DNA of 64,000 nucleotides from positions 14,694,001 to 14,758,000 of the forward strand of contig CM041465.1 of assembly GCA_023213395.1 (NCBI GenBank), given 5' to 3'. The translations under genes were made by a program, and so were the position numbers. Below, piece by piece: positions 11,844 to 23,766 of this stretch. The stretch comes from Cycas panzhihuaensis (lineage: Eukaryota > Cycadophyta). The notes under the pieces were generated by a model that did not search any database, was not told where the DNA came from, and saw nothing but the letters and a program-made list of their open reading frames with translations. Each line of letters begins with the position of its first letter. The first letter of the stretch is position 1.

Positions 11844-12087
11844 TGTTACGAACCTCCTTAGAGGTTAATTAATTATTCATTCAATGAAGTCGTATATGCT
11901 GAAGAGTTGACTTTTAATGAAGGGGCCTATTATACACCTATGAATGAAGCCTCCAATGTATTGAACATCATCATTCAACTTTAATCAATAAAACATATGG
12001 TCTTTCGACTATTCACTTCCGCAGTATCTCGTGTGCTATCTTGTGCAATTGGAATTTGTCTTCAGGTTACGAAGTAGTTTTGTAACA
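11844..12087 (+). repeat. BRX 3' LTR
   Basis: 244 bp, homologous to 9237-9482, followed by the duplication aagag. Confidence 0.93.
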
Positions 12088-12092
12088 AAGAG

Positions 12093-13995
12093 ATGATAGA
12101 AGTATGTGCCACTGACACATGTGACTAATACACCTGGCGCAGCAAGGATGTAGAAATGAATCCTATGATGAGAAGCAAATAATGATTAAGTCTTTTTTAA
12201 CAACTATGAAAAATGAGTATAAGCAATGATACAAGAATAAGGCCTAATATAGAGCTGGCAAAGAGTAGTGATGTGTCATGCCACTAACCTCTAACTTATA
12301 TCCAAATGTAGGTGAGATTTCGATGCCTAAAGCTTCTAGTATACGATTAGGGCCTTCACCCATGATACCCACACCTACGCTTGGTAATGAAATCCAAGTC
12401 ATAGTGGAGCCCAGGTAGTCTCAGTCCTCACGCAGTTCACCAATGAGCAGCTATATATCTCCTTTGAAGAGTCAAACGGTACATGTGTATCCCACGTCTA
12501 TGACGAATATTGAACTAGATTAATTTTAATTTTGCATTAAGATTTTCAGTTTTTCTAGGTAGTTATCAGGATTATCCCTGATTGGAGACCGTAGGCATGG
12601 CTAACTTGTCCCCCCACCACTATTTTAGTTAAGACCAGACCCAATATAAAACTCACACCTCCCTTAAGGCCTGGACTTCAGCCAGTCGTGGTCTATTTCA
12701 ACCAAGGCGAGTGTGTACACAAGTCAAGAACTAGTGGTATAAATTATACGAATGAGATTCCTTTTAGGAATAATGTAAGTTGTTTTTTAATAACTAAAAA
12801 TTGAAATGGAAAGTTCATAAATGTACTTACTTGCTTTTAGTGTTTGCTTTGTTATTGTTGTTGATTTATGTGATGATTTATGCTATGTGTGAAAATAGAA
12901 AAAACATACTAGATTTAGCAGGGGAACCAGATGTTGTTTCCAATCTAAGGTTCCCATTGCTTTAGTACAATATTTCTAAATATGTTTTTAAAATTTTCAA
13001 TACGAAACCCATAATGGGCTAAAAAACATATCAACTTGCTGCTATAATATTGATTTTTCTAAATCTAGATGCATGCTATTTTGTCCTATTTTGTGATTTT
13101 TTCACAAAATTTGCAAATAATGATAAATAGAAAAAATGTTCTAAATATTATGAATATGAAGGCCTAAATGATGGAATTTGAAGTAAAAAGTGTTTAAAAT
13201 GTCATTTTTGATAGAGTAATGAAATCAAATTTTTGAAAAGGCATTAAAAAATTTTGCCCGAAAAAAGTACAAAAGCAGAATCCTACCAGATCTATTGTCT
13301 CAGAATCTAAACTTCAATATGTCAAAAGTTGTATCTTGACATGTACATTAATTTTTCCTTCTGCACCATCTCCACAATTATCTAAAACACTACCTGAAAT
13401 ACCCTCACAATATCCTTTGTGGGGTTGAGTAGGCAAATTTAGCATCCATGAGAAAACTACATAGATCTCACTAACCGATGGATGAAATTTGATGAGATTT
13501 ATTTTAAAATGATACTAAGACATAAATATACTAGATCCCTCAAAAAAACTTTTAGATTTTTAGCTTATAATTAAAGGATTTCATTGAGAAAAGTGCCTTA
13601 AGTCACTTATCCGCAAATTTTACCCTTTTGTTTTAGCTAAAACGCATTGTTATAGGCTAAATCTAAAGTTGCTCCAGAAAATAAAAATGATCCTCTAGTT
13701 AAGGTGACCCTGCATGCCAAATTTCATCAAAATCTGAAATGATCAAATTTTTCATAAAATTGTAAGCCTTTAATGCTTCTAGAAATGTTCCGGTAGCCAA
13801 ACGGCTTCAAAAACCTGTATTTTCCACCTTTGAAATTCTGCACATATATAGAAAGTAGCAACATACAAAGTACTATAATTTTAATCTCTCAAAATGTTAA
13901 AAATGATGAGTGCACTCTCAATACTTCACATTGAAGGTGAAGGAGAGGCAAAATGACTCCATGCAAGTGGACTGGAGTGAATAGATCCCCTTCTA
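12093..13995 (-). other. Cop2 untranslated leader, minus strand
   Basis: No plausible coding sequence. The part 12093-12680 is the inverted counterpart of the Cop1 leader (1462-2100). The remainder up to the PBS is AT-rich and I find no clear match to the rest of the Cop1 leader. Confidence 0.75.
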
Positions 13996-14007
13996 GCTCT
14001 GATACCA
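13996..14007 (-). promoter_or_regulatory. Cop2 primer-binding site
   Basis: GCTCTGATACCA on the plus strand is the complement of TGGTATCAGAGC, two bases from the LTR edge as in Cop1. Confidence 0.92.
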
Positions 14008-14009
14008 CA

Positions 14010-14320
14010 TGAAGGAAGAATGGATCTAGGGAATAAATCACTCACATGCACACAATGGCAATGGGGAATGAAAAATAGATGAAACAAGTTATGAGAACAA
14101 ACTTGAAGGTGAGAATGAATAATGACTCCCTCCTTGAGATTTCATCTTTTATTATTGAAGATGAGTACTAGGGTTAAGATTTTCTCGCCTAATGATATGA
14201 ACCCAAAATTACATCTAAATGCATATAAAGTGCATTTTATTAAGAGATTAATGCTAACAATATATCCTAAAGTCATATAATTAATCCAGATAAATGACCT
14301 TGATACATTAACCTATTTCA
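14010..14320 (-). repeat. Cop2 5' LTR, minus strand
   Basis: 311 bp, TGAAGG...ATTTCA on the plus strand. Distantly similar to the Cop1 LTR (the GGTTAATG...AAGGTCATT start and the TGCACTTT...GTAATTT block). The outer edge is inferred from where Cop3 gag resumes. Confidence 0.78.
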
Positions 14321-14870
14321 TTCTTATCTAAAATTAGGGCTTTCAGCTCATCAAATTTTATTTCTTCTATAGCAAAATTTTTTGTATAGATAGTTTAAAA
14401 TGTAATGAATATAGTTGGTAAACCACATAATAATAATAATAAATAATAGCCTCTTATTAATAAATCATGATTTAATTACTTCAAGTTAATTTCTCAAATC
14501 CATCATATTATTAAGGTAAGCACTAATATTATTCTAATCTTTGATGATAGTATTTAACAACTCCATCAATAGAGCAACATAACAATTTGATTTTGTTATA
14601 TTAAAGGTCTCAAACATCTCTATTTAGATTTTATGTGGTAACTCGAGGTTATGAATCAGTGCCCTCTAACATGGAGTGAGAGACAAAGTCAACAAACTAA
14701 TTGCTATAAATTACTTCTTTTCCATTTGTGTTCTCTCCTCATTGAGGAGAATAGTCACAATCAAATCCTTGGTAACTATCCATAATTGATTCACCATCAA
14801 ATACAACTCTATATTAGCCTTCCATTCATTGAAGTTGTTACTATTGAAAATAATAGTCATTAACTTCTCC
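14321..14870 (-). pseudogene. gag: Cop3 gag N-terminal half, broken
   Basis: A minus-strand frame with MEKLMTIIFNSNNFNEWKAN and LYLMVNQLW is a copia gag N-terminus (the usual Y/F-x-x-W-K pattern). After stops, the downstream part ends in KKIKFDELKALILDKN, resembling the end of the UBN2-type gag domain. Cop2 then begins. No zinc knuckle is present in the surviving piece. Confidence 0.72.
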
Positions 14871-14977
14871 ATGGCAAAATTTGAAAATAATATATGTGCA
14901 GCTTTCCAAGCAAATACCTCCACAGACCAAATCACTTTAAAAAAACCCCTCAACATTAATAAATATAGCCCACACAC

Positions 14978-16605
14978 GTGTCAAACGTGTCTCTTATAGC
15001 TTACTCTACATCCACAACCTCTTTTCCCAAACCCAATATGGCCTAAAATAGTCATGACAAATAATTTATAACTCAAAATTGGTTGGAAACTGATAAAATG
15101 ACCTCTTAAGAGGCTTCCTCTATTAAAAATTATCTCATGCATGGTGCCCAATATGTATATATCATTGTTCAATAATAAATAAGAGTTGTATAGATATGAT
15201 ATGGGCTATGCACCCACTAATAGCCCAAAATAATCTCCAAGATGCCAAAAAAAAGGTTAATTTTGGCTTCAATTGGCTAAAAACTTCTACATTTCTTACC
15301 TCTATGGTTGGCACACTCAATTACAAAGCAACAATAATGATCAAATATTATCTACACAACACCATATGAACAAAACATGTTTTGAAGGCTAAAAAATAAT
15401 GAAAAAGGATAAAATATCACCAAAAAAAACACGTGTTTCACCTTCAAATGCCATAAAATTGATTGCACTAGCTGAATAAAGGTATTGCACCATGATTGCA
15501 ATAAAACAAATCAATGGATTTACTCAAATTTATATGAAACAAGGAGTTACAAGTCTCTCAGGGGACATCTCCCTTCTTAAATCCTCCACAGTCAAAATAA
15601 TGACTTAATTCACTTGTTAAGTCAACATTTATCAAAAATAATCAACATATGATAATGTTTTAACTTAAGGGCACTTAAAAATAATTAGAAGCTAAATAAA
15701 ATTGACTCATAACAACTATGACTCCTCACAAAGCATTGTTGCCCTTCATACTTAGCCACACAACCTCACTCTGAGAAAGAAAGAGCCCAAACTCTTTAAG
15801 TCAACATTTATCAAAAATGATCAACATATGGTAATGTTTTAACTTAAGGGCACTTAAAAATAACTAGAAGCTAAATAAAATTGACTCATAACAACTAAAA
15901 CTCCTCACAAAGCGTCGTCGCCCTTCATACTTAGCCACACAACCTCACTATGAGAAACAGAGAGCCCAAACTCAAAAATAACTCAATAAATGGATCATTT
16001 ACAAGCCCATACATGTTTACAAAGCCCTCAACACAATTATTGTAGAGCCAAGTGAGAAAAGACCAATGGAAAGAACAAAGGAACTTTTCATGTTTTGTCA
16101 GAAATGTCTTTCAAAACTTTGCGAGACGCCCAACATGTTATCTAGCCTCCAAAATGATCCCGGCTTCATTCAAAATCCTCTATATTTCAAATATAGGCAC
16201 TAGAAAGCTTTTGGTTCCTTCAAACAAGCTTCCATAAGTTTCCAATGAGTAAATATAACCTCTAAATAATGAAAAAATCAATAATCTTTAGCCTCTTACT
16301 AATAGATCAATTATGAACTTCTCTAGAGGTTATCAATTAACCAAACACCATCATACGCAACCCAAGCACAAACACTTGCACATATATGAAGCTTCAATGA
16401 CAAAAAAACTAGTATAAACTAATGGAAAATGAGCTTCATATGGCTTATTTTCTCCATATAATTTATTATTTTTACTATTTTTTTTTTCTCCAAGTTGTCA
16501 GAAAATATCAAGGTCGATTCTTCTAACTCTGGTCACGTTACCAACCTTATCAACAGCTCAATCTAGTTTTCAACAGCTTCATAACACCATGCATGATCCT
16601 AGGCA
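14978..16605 (-). other. Cop3 leader
   Basis: No coding sequence recognised. Contains the 179-bp tandem duplication listed separately. Confidence 0.6.
15619..15976 (-). repeat. 179-bp tandem duplication in Cop3 leader
   Basis: Copies 15619-15797 and 15798-15976 begin AAGTCAACATTTATCAAAAA and end GAGCCCAAACTC, with only a handful of differences. Confidence 0.93.
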
Positions 16606-16617
16606 ACTCTGATACCA
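16606..16617 (-). promoter_or_regulatory. Cop3 primer-binding site
   Basis: ACTCTGATACCA on the plus strand, the complement of TGGTATCAGAGT (one mismatch to initiator tRNA-Met), directly adjacent to the LTR TG. Confidence 0.78.
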
Positions 16618-17100
16618 TGTGAGAATCTAAACATATTCAAGCTTGCCTTGATGCCATGTGAATTCTTGCTATGTCTTTATATCATTTATATAGCATAAAT
16701 CACATCAATCAAGAGAATGCAATACATAGGAGACACAAGTTTATGTGAAAAAACCCTTCAGAAAAAAAAAACATATATGAAATATTGGCAATCAATTAGA
16801 AATGACAATGATTACATTGTAGATCACCGATTGATTAAAACCTAAATGATTGGATGATCTTCAACCCTATCAAGGATCTCTTTTATATGATCTCAAATGG
16901 TACATCCAACCAAGAGCTACAACTTTTTGAATAGGTTAAAAACTCTTCTAAATGTTTGCATCTCCTAAACAACACCTCTTTGTTCCATTATTCCACTCAC
17001 GACCACATGAAGTATTAATAGCCACCAGGTGTTAACTTTTAACTGTGTTTACTAACCACCACAAACTATTAACAAAGCACAATTTTAACACACATGACCA
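16618..17100 (-). repeat. Cop3 5' LTR (right edge uncertain)
   Basis: Begins TGTGAGAATC next to the PBS. The distal edge cannot be set without the second LTR. Confidence 0.55.
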
Positions 17101-17439
17101 ATTTTAGTAACTAGACCAAATAGTGGTTGTTTCCTATAAAATCAAGATGTAGATTAAGCTACCATCATGTATATTTGATGGACCAATCAAACTGAAAAAA
17201 TAGTTAATAAAAGTTAATGGTGTACTATTAAATAGAATAATGGCATTAATATACGAGCAAGGATGGTTCACACCAAATAAGCTTGAAGGACATGCGTCCA
17301 CTTGGGATGATAATTAATTTATAATTATCACAACAACATGCACTAGTTGCAATAAATTAAGAAAAATTCTTCACCAATACTTTGAAAATTTGGGGAGAAT
17401 CATAGCATGTATAGCTTGCCCACTCATTTCAGTCTAAAT

Positions 17440-18720
17440 CCATAATCTTAAAGTATATTGAGAAGTTTGAGACACTGCTTAGTAAATCAAACCTCCCATA
17501 GTAATAAGTTATGGACTACTATGTTGGGAACTTTGAAATTAAACCTAAAATAGAACTACGTAAGTATAAAGCAAAATTCTTAGAGGAAGCCATTAATTTG
17601 GTTTGATAATCAAAGACAAAGAATATAATATTATGCAATAGGTACATGGCCTCACAAAGAAGATATATATCAAATTACTAAGAATGAATAATTAAGACTT
17701 AAGTGGTCCAACAAGGTGAAAATTAAAGAGCAAAATGCAAAATACAAATAGCATAAACAAATCAAGCACACAACAAAAAACACTAGGAGATTCAAGTCTA
17801 CGTATAGACATTTTATTAATATTAGCAATAGCTAAAAATATTACAGAGATGAAACTCCAACTCGCATCATCAACTCATCCACTCTGTACACTCTATAAAG
17901 AATTACTCAATTTGGGTTACATAAAGAATGTCATAAGAATGTATAAGATCTAAATCGTCTAATCTAGGGTTTTTATGATGAACGACCTTCATTCTCTTTT
18001 TTATTTGAACCTTAAAATTTGCTTCGGAGGTTGTTGCCCTCGAACATTTGCTTCCAGGGGGGGGGGGGGAGACATCTCCTTCCCCCATATCCCCCTACCA
18101 AATGGGATTGTTGCCCGCCTTAGATCCCCCTGTAGAGAGTTGGAGGAAAAAACAGCGTCAAAGCAGGATCAAAATTTTAGCCTCCTTATACATATGTAAC
18201 ACTTGTAAAGGTTTAACATATCTAACAAAAACTTCTCCCTTCACTAGCAATAATAGAAGAGGTATGAAAGAAGGGATACTAGGCTTTGTTATGATTGCAA
18301 TGAAAAATGGGCATTGGACCACTATAGAAATTGCAAGGGCAAGAATAAACAACTTTATATATCAGAACTAGTAAAAGACTACATAAAATTGCACATAGAA
18401 AGCATAGAGGAAATGAACAAGTATGAAATCAAAACAAAACAACCAAAGCTATCTCTATCAACTCTAATAGGACTGCATGTGCTAAATACTCATAAGATTG
18501 TTGGAAGTGTTAAAGACAAAAAGGTAATGGTTCTTATTGAGTCTCAAAACACACATAATTTCATCAAATCTAGAAAAGCAAAATAATTGGTGTTCCATAC
18601 AAAGAACAAATCAAATTTCTCAATGTTAATACTAAGAAATTGACTCATATATTGTGAAGGAAAATTCAAGGATATACAATTAAGAATAAGTAACTACAAC
18701 TTTAAATCTAACTTCTTGGA
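17440..18720 (+). pseudogene. GyA gag C-terminus and protease, broken
   Basis: Near 17,460 the frame reads KFETLL, then KPKIELRKYKAKFLEEAINL, which fits the gypsy gag pattern for the end of the capsid domain. Around 18,285 CYDCNEKWALDHYRNC is a degenerate CX2CX4H-type knuckle. From 18,445 the segment SLSTLIGLHVL, then VMVLIESQNTHNFI, matches the Ty3/gypsy protease, but the catalytic DSG is ESQ. The frames are interrupted by stops. A segment of about 500 bp (17725-18232) has no counterpart in GyB. Confidence 0.75.
17725..18232. other. Extra segment in GyA gag, absent from GyB
   Basis: GyB 23767-24300 aligns with GyA on both sides of this stretch but lacks it. It contains an uninterrupted run of 13 G (18057-18069), followed by CCCCCATATCCCCC. 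No TSD or terminal repeat was found, so its origin is unknown. Confidence 0.55.
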
Positions 18721-18989
18721 ATATAGCTGAAAAGCATAAACATCACCCTCAAGATTCAATGGCTCAAAAATTTACGAACTTACAATATAAATCACCTCAA
18801 AAAATCCATCCAATTCACACAAGATGGATCTAAGCATACTTTACGAGGGATAAAGGCACCAACAACTTGCAATTTATCACCAAAGAAACAACATAATAGA
18901 TTTATGTCACATACTTACAAGAACCCAAACTAATAAGAAGGGAAGCAAACAAATCAGCAGACCACAAAAGCTTTAAAGGTAAAGCTTTT
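18721..18989 (+). other. GyA segment between protease and PPT
   Basis: Where RT, RNase H and integrase should be there are only about 270 bases, homologous to 47010-47293 in GyB and full of stops. No pol motif can be read. Confidence 0.65.
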
Positions 18990-19003
18990 AAGGAGAGAGG
19001 GTA
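18990..19003 (+). other. GyA polypurine tract
   Basis: AAGGAGAGAGGGTA before TGTTGTGATCC; GyB has AAGGAAAGAGGGTA in the same place. Confidence 0.75.
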
Positions 19004-19179
19004 TGTTGTGATCCTTATCATAAGTCAAGAATAATATTAAGTATGATGCATAAATAGGGCAAGTGCATCAAGGCAAATATATAGTTTTGTTTATTATTTG
19101 GATTTTTTAAATTAGAAAAGCTTTGTCCTTTACCATGCTATCGGATACAAGGCCTCCATTCTTTTGCACTAGATAATAA

Positions 19180-19503
19180 TGTTAAAAAACGCAACTGAAG
19201 CAAACAAGGTTGACAGGATCTTTCACATCAGGCAGATTACAAGCAAAAGCAAATCACACGAGACACCATATTGTCGTGGAAAACCCTTACGGGTGAAAAC
19301 CCACAAATAGATAATAATTACATTTTGACAAAATGATGATACATCAAAGATGGACTTTGATCTATATTTATAGATCTAAAGTGCCAAATATAATCATAAT
19401 TACATCCATTAGGTCACCACAATCGAAATTATTCCACCACATAATTAGGCACATAAATAGGAGGCCCACTTTACATTAGGTGGTATGGCCACATTTTTTA
19501 ACA
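19180..19503 (-). repeat. LARD1 3' LTR (left)
   Basis: 324 bp; a near-identical copy lies at 22991-23314. Confidence 0.95.
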
Positions 19504-22500
19504 TCTCCTCTTAATGTAAATATGGGGCAACAAAGATTATCATTGGGAATAAATCCCCTCTCAAGGATAACCTTACTCAACCCAATATGCACGAATGTCG
19601 ATGTAGCAATCTTCGCTCGGATGTAACGGTGTCATACCTCGTATGTGCTCAATTCTTTGGAAATGCTCCAACAAACCTGCAACTATACAGCTCTCTCTGC
19701 ACCTGACACTTTGTCCATTCAAGTCAACCAAATTCCTCTAATTAAACTAAGAGGATGAGCCACTCAAGCCATGTGAATCGCCACTTCAAGTCTTCGTTAA
19801 GGAACACTGATAAATGATATGATACAATACCCAACTATCTGAAGTTGCTGAAGTAAGGATCAAACAGACCAATGAACATAGAGACTAGTGCAAAATATCT
19901 CATCATACCTTAATCCTTCTTCCTGCTAGAAATCCTGCCAACAAGCTTACCAGCTTGCAGACCAACCAGGTACTTGCTTCAATACAACTCTCCATCGTGA
20001 ATTTGTACTCACTAGAACGTTGGTATCTACACAAGTTTTGATTGGCATGTTGATCCATGATCTTCCATCATCCTGCAAGTCTTCAACTGTCAATGGAACA
20101 TGGGGTTGCAATCCATGTCACTTCATCTAACAGCTCCTCATCATCAATCTGTCACTAGATCTTGATTCCGTCTCAAGCACAATGTTAGGCAAACAAACCT
20201 CCACACCTGCTGAAATAACGACTCGGAAGAGTGAAGCAATGAAGGATAAAACCTATAACCAAATGACACTCAGCATGATACATCAACAACTCTATAACAT
20301 CTAGACTGGTCACATGCATTTCCCCTTGCATATCACACTGTTTGTAAGCTGAATAATTGATATGCTTCAAACGCTTGCAATCATGCTGTTGTAATCTTCG
20401 TCTAAGATATGTGCACTCCAATGCACCAAGGAAAACGAATGGAAGGCTTCTGACTTGGTCCAAACATAATTCATGAGGGGAAATTATGCCACGAACAGTC
20501 ACAACAAGGGTACCCATACCTGTCCGCTACAGTTTATGCCAACAAACCATGGGAGGCAAACCATGACATGCACCAACCTCACCATCTACATCATGATACG
20601 CACATGTAATGCAACCTAACAGGCCAACTGTATAGATACCATGACAAAGGCATAACTGATTTTAAGGCTTCTCGTCTTAGACCTTTCCATTCACACTTCA
20701 ATTTTTCATCAAACACTTTACTTCGGTTCCACATCAGACTTGTTCAGATATGCACCCATGTTGAACCAACATTAAACAAAGCCACAAACCTCATGCTATC
20801 ATCAATCCAACAACCATTCATATAAGCAAATTCTGAACTTCATCACCTCATATACGTCTGATGCAACTGAACTCAAATGTAATCCATTAACAAAAATGCA
20901 TTTATTTCACTAAATAATCACATAAATTTCACTAATTTTGTGCAATGATCAATGCCATACTCAAACAGTAATAGAGTTTGTAATAAGTTGTCATTAGGTA
21001 TCTCATATTTTTTTTTTTTTTCTTCCAAACATGCTCATTTTTGCCCTCATACTCGCCCATTATCCTTACCCAACATCACCCTCAACCTCTCTTATGTAAA
21101 ACACATTCAAGGAGGTAACATGACGCCTCATCTCGCCCTACAAGCATGCCCAATTTCACCCTTACTCTCACTTTTAAAACAAGCTCAAAACTTGCCATGT
21201 AATCACATGCAACAAGTATCATGTTATGACATCACCTCAAAGAACCTAATGTCACCCATCAATTCTCTCATGCAACCGCATGCAAGAGAATGAAAATCAC
21301 CTCAAATCACCCACTAGCATTGCCACAACAATATCAGTGAAGCACGCTTAAATACACTCTCTTCACCTCAATTTATCATCATATTAATCAAAGTCTCATA
21401 ATATATTTATGCCACTTTCTCAAAAAATGATACACTCATATATTCATCACCATGCTATGAAATCAGATAGCATCATATATCAATGTATATCTCTCAAACA
21501 AGGGCTCCAAAATATATCAATGAAAACAATGATAAAGGGACGTCTTAAAACCAAACCCCCAAACCAATTAATATCAAATACTAAATGACTAAATAGCCGT
21601 TGGGCAACTTCGCAAAAAAAATGTGACTTCATAAATTAAATATCAACATGCCTTCGATGTCAATATTATCGAGTGACTTTATAACATTCAAATGGGTTGG
21701 TTCAATAAATATTGATAGAATTATAATCAAGTGGATTGAACGTTGGGCGATGCCAATGCAATGGAAGCGGGCGACTTTCTACGTCACGCTACCAACGGCG
21801 ACTGTCAATGCTCGGGCAGATCCAACAACTGCAAAATTTCTGGCGATTATGTCAACACCAAGGGTAATAGTCGGGGGCGAACAATCATGCAGACAGATTG
21901 TATCAATACCTAAGCCATATATCAAGAGCAAATAACGGCAGGCAAGATATAACACAGTCCACAAAGATGAACACAACGTAGTAAATAGTCGACGACTGCA
22001 CATATATTCACCTTGCAGGCGACGAGAATTAACAGATTGAAGGGCGAATTAAATACAACAACGGCTTTATCACAGGACCATCACGGCTGGGGCGACATCA
22101 TCAATGCAGGGTTATCTCCATACACAGGCCGATATACTCATCACACAAACAGTTATCATCTATCACGACTGTATTAATGTGAAAGAAAAACTGGCGGCTG
22201 CTATAGATAAGAAAGTAGGGCAGCGCAATGCATATACAACTGCATGAACAGAAGGATGACAACAACACAGTCGTGACTCATAATATTGTGCATACACTGT
22301 GATAGTATCATCACTTACCGGGTGACATCAACAATACAGTTGTATAAATGCATGGGCGACAGAGGTATATCACCATGCAAGGGTGATAAAATATACTAGG
22401 AACTGAAAATATTTATCATGCAAGTAGGGCAAAGGAACAGTGACATAAATACAACAACAACTGTGCCACTTTATCACCTTGTATTTATCATTGGCGACCA

Positions 22501-22978
22501 TATCACTGCATATACATATACGCAAGGGCGGCTATTATTTAATCAAACCCTAAATTACTCACAGGAGATTAAATATTGAGAATACCTTTGTATATTTGAC
22601 CGTAATATGATTTCACGGCTCTGCAACATGCTCGCTAGGATTTCTGCACTCTCCCACCAGCAACAAGGGCTGGCAACCATCTCTAGGGCACACAAACTCA
22701 ATGGCATCGTCAAACGGGGATCCGGCACCTTCAGTAGGTTCAAAAGACTCTCACATGGCTGGCAATGGAGTCAACGCTCGTCCACACACGTCCATATGGC
22801 TCAAAGTACCTACAAATAATGAACAGAAGGCACCTGGGGATCCACCAGTGATCATCTACACTATGTGGTTGTTTTGCAAGGTTATCGGGCACGCCAATCT
22901 GCAAAGGGCAAGCCAGCATGACCTGGCACCATCGATTGGACCTCCAACAACATGCATCTACCTGTGCATGACCTACAT

Positions 22979-22990
22979 GCTCTGATACCA
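22979..22990 (-). promoter_or_regulatory. LARD1 primer-binding site
   Basis: GCTCTGATACCA directly against the TG of the right LTR. Confidence 0.93.
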
Positions 22991-23314
22991 TGTTAGAAAA
23001 CACAACTGAAGCAAACAAAATCGACATGATCTTTCACATCAGGCATATTACAAGCAGAAGCAGATCACACGGGACACCATATTGCCGTGGGAAACCCTTA
23101 CGGGTGAAAACCCACAAATAGATAATAATTACATTTTGACAAAATGACGATACATCAAAGATGGACTTTGATCTATATTTATAGATCTAAAATGCCAAAT
23201 ATAATCATAATTACATCCATTAGGTCACCACAATCGAGACTATTCCACCACATAATTAGGCACATAAATAGGAGGCCCACTCTACATTATGTGGTATGGT
23301 CACATTTTTTAACA
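22991..23314 (-). repeat. LARD1 5' LTR (right)
   Basis: 324 bp, followed by the duplication aataa. Confidence 0.95.
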
Positions 23315-23766
23315 AATAAGGTCACCACAAACCATCTCTAGTTCATTATTTATTTATTATTTTGATTAATTTTTATTGCTTGTTATTTCTATAATGTCTT
23401 GAAACATTACATTAACCTATACCAACACTATAGTAGTTAGTCATCTTGTAAGTATTGAATAGGTCTCACTATACCGTTTAAAATACTCAATCTTAATAAT
23501 TGAACAATATATAACTAGTACATTATATAATGATTAGCTATCAAATATCAATCAAATATACCTAAATGCATTTGTATGGGAGAAAGGGATATGATGGTCT
23601 AAAGCTAGGAGGACTGATAAATTATAAATGAATATACAAAGGCTAGAATTTTTCCAACCATGGCAAAAATAACGTGATAAATAATCTTTTGCATATGGCT
23701 TTCTCAACATAGCTACTAATAGAAGATGACTCGATGCAGGATAGTTATAAAATTAATAATGTAACA

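Larger units (their letters stand above)
9237..12087 (+). mobile_element. BRX: small LTR retrotransposon carrying captured BRCT-domain coding sequence
   Basis: Two LTRs (246 and 244 bp) start TGTTAC and end GTAACA. They flank a PBS at 9485-9496 and a PPT at 11831-11843, and the whole is bordered by a perfect 5-bp duplication aagag (9232-9236 and 12088-12092). The interior has no gag, protease, RT or integrase. Instead it has one long frame with two BRCT domains and a polar C-terminal extension. LTRs differ at about 17 positions (near 7% by eye). Transposition must have relied on enzymes from another element. Confidence 0.93.
7536..14320 (-). mobile_element. Cop2: Ty1/copia element on the minus strand, interrupted by BRX and by Cop1
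   Basis: Read on the minus strand: LTR 14320-14010, PBS 14007-13996, leader 13995-12093, then (after BRX) gag from ATG 9212 leftwards, zinc knuckle near 8310-8270, protease near 7800, and the WHARMGH zinc-site motif at 7560-7538. There Cop1 begins. The integrase, RT and 3' LTR must lie left of the window. Leader, gag and protease align throughout with Cop1, so the two belong to related families, although their LTRs are strongly diverged. Confidence 0.9.
14321..17100 (-). mobile_element. Cop3: Ty1/copia 5' portion on the minus strand, interrupted by Cop2
   Basis: Minus strand: LTR from 16618 rightwards, PBS 16617-16606, leader, then gag from about 14870 to 14321, where Cop2 is inserted. The rest of Cop3 would lie left of the window. 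The right edge of its LTR is not resolved (somewhere near 17,000-17,250), because the other LTR is not available for comparison. Confidence 0.75.
19180..23314 (-). mobile_element. LARD1: non-autonomous LTR retrotransposon without pol
   Basis: 324-bp LTRs (19180-19503 and 22991-23314), both TGTTA...TTAACA and about 6% diverged by eye. A perfect 5-bp duplication aataa lies at 19175-19179 and 23315-23319. The PBS complement GCTCTGATACCA is at 22979-22990, so the element reads on the minus strand. The PPT is the complement of 19504-19514. The 3.5-kb interior shows no gag, protease, RT, RNase H or integrase motif on either strand. Its right half is richer in GC and in GGGCGA-like words than the surroundings. 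LARD-type (large retrotransposon derivative) is the best class. Confidence 0.92.
17250..23766 (+). mobile_element. GyA: pol-less Ty3/gypsy derivative, interrupted by LARD1 in its 3' LTR
   Basis: Gag C-terminus (about 17,440-17,720), zinc knuckle and protease (18,250-18,600), a short non-pol segment, PPT 18990-19003, then an LTR 19004-19179 continued at 23320-23766. The same arrangement with the same missing pol recurs in GyB, so the deletion is a family trait. Its 5' part is cut off by Cop3. Confidence 0.7.
19004..23766 (+). repeat. GyA 3' LTR, split by LARD1 (19180-23314)
   Basis: 19004-19179 joined to 23320-23766 aligns along its length with 47308-47935. It starts TGTTGTGATCC, ends about GTAACA (23766), and would be 623 bp when joined. 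Confidence 0.82.

Noticed and set aside
14428-14450. AAT microsatellite
   Set aside because: Short and imperfect, inside decayed Cop3 gag; no special meaning.
21000-22560. Recurring GGGCGA/GGCGAC words in LARD1 suspected to be a CRISPR-like or satellite array
   Set aside because: Spacing is irregular and flanks do not repeat; it is family-specific low-complexity interior.
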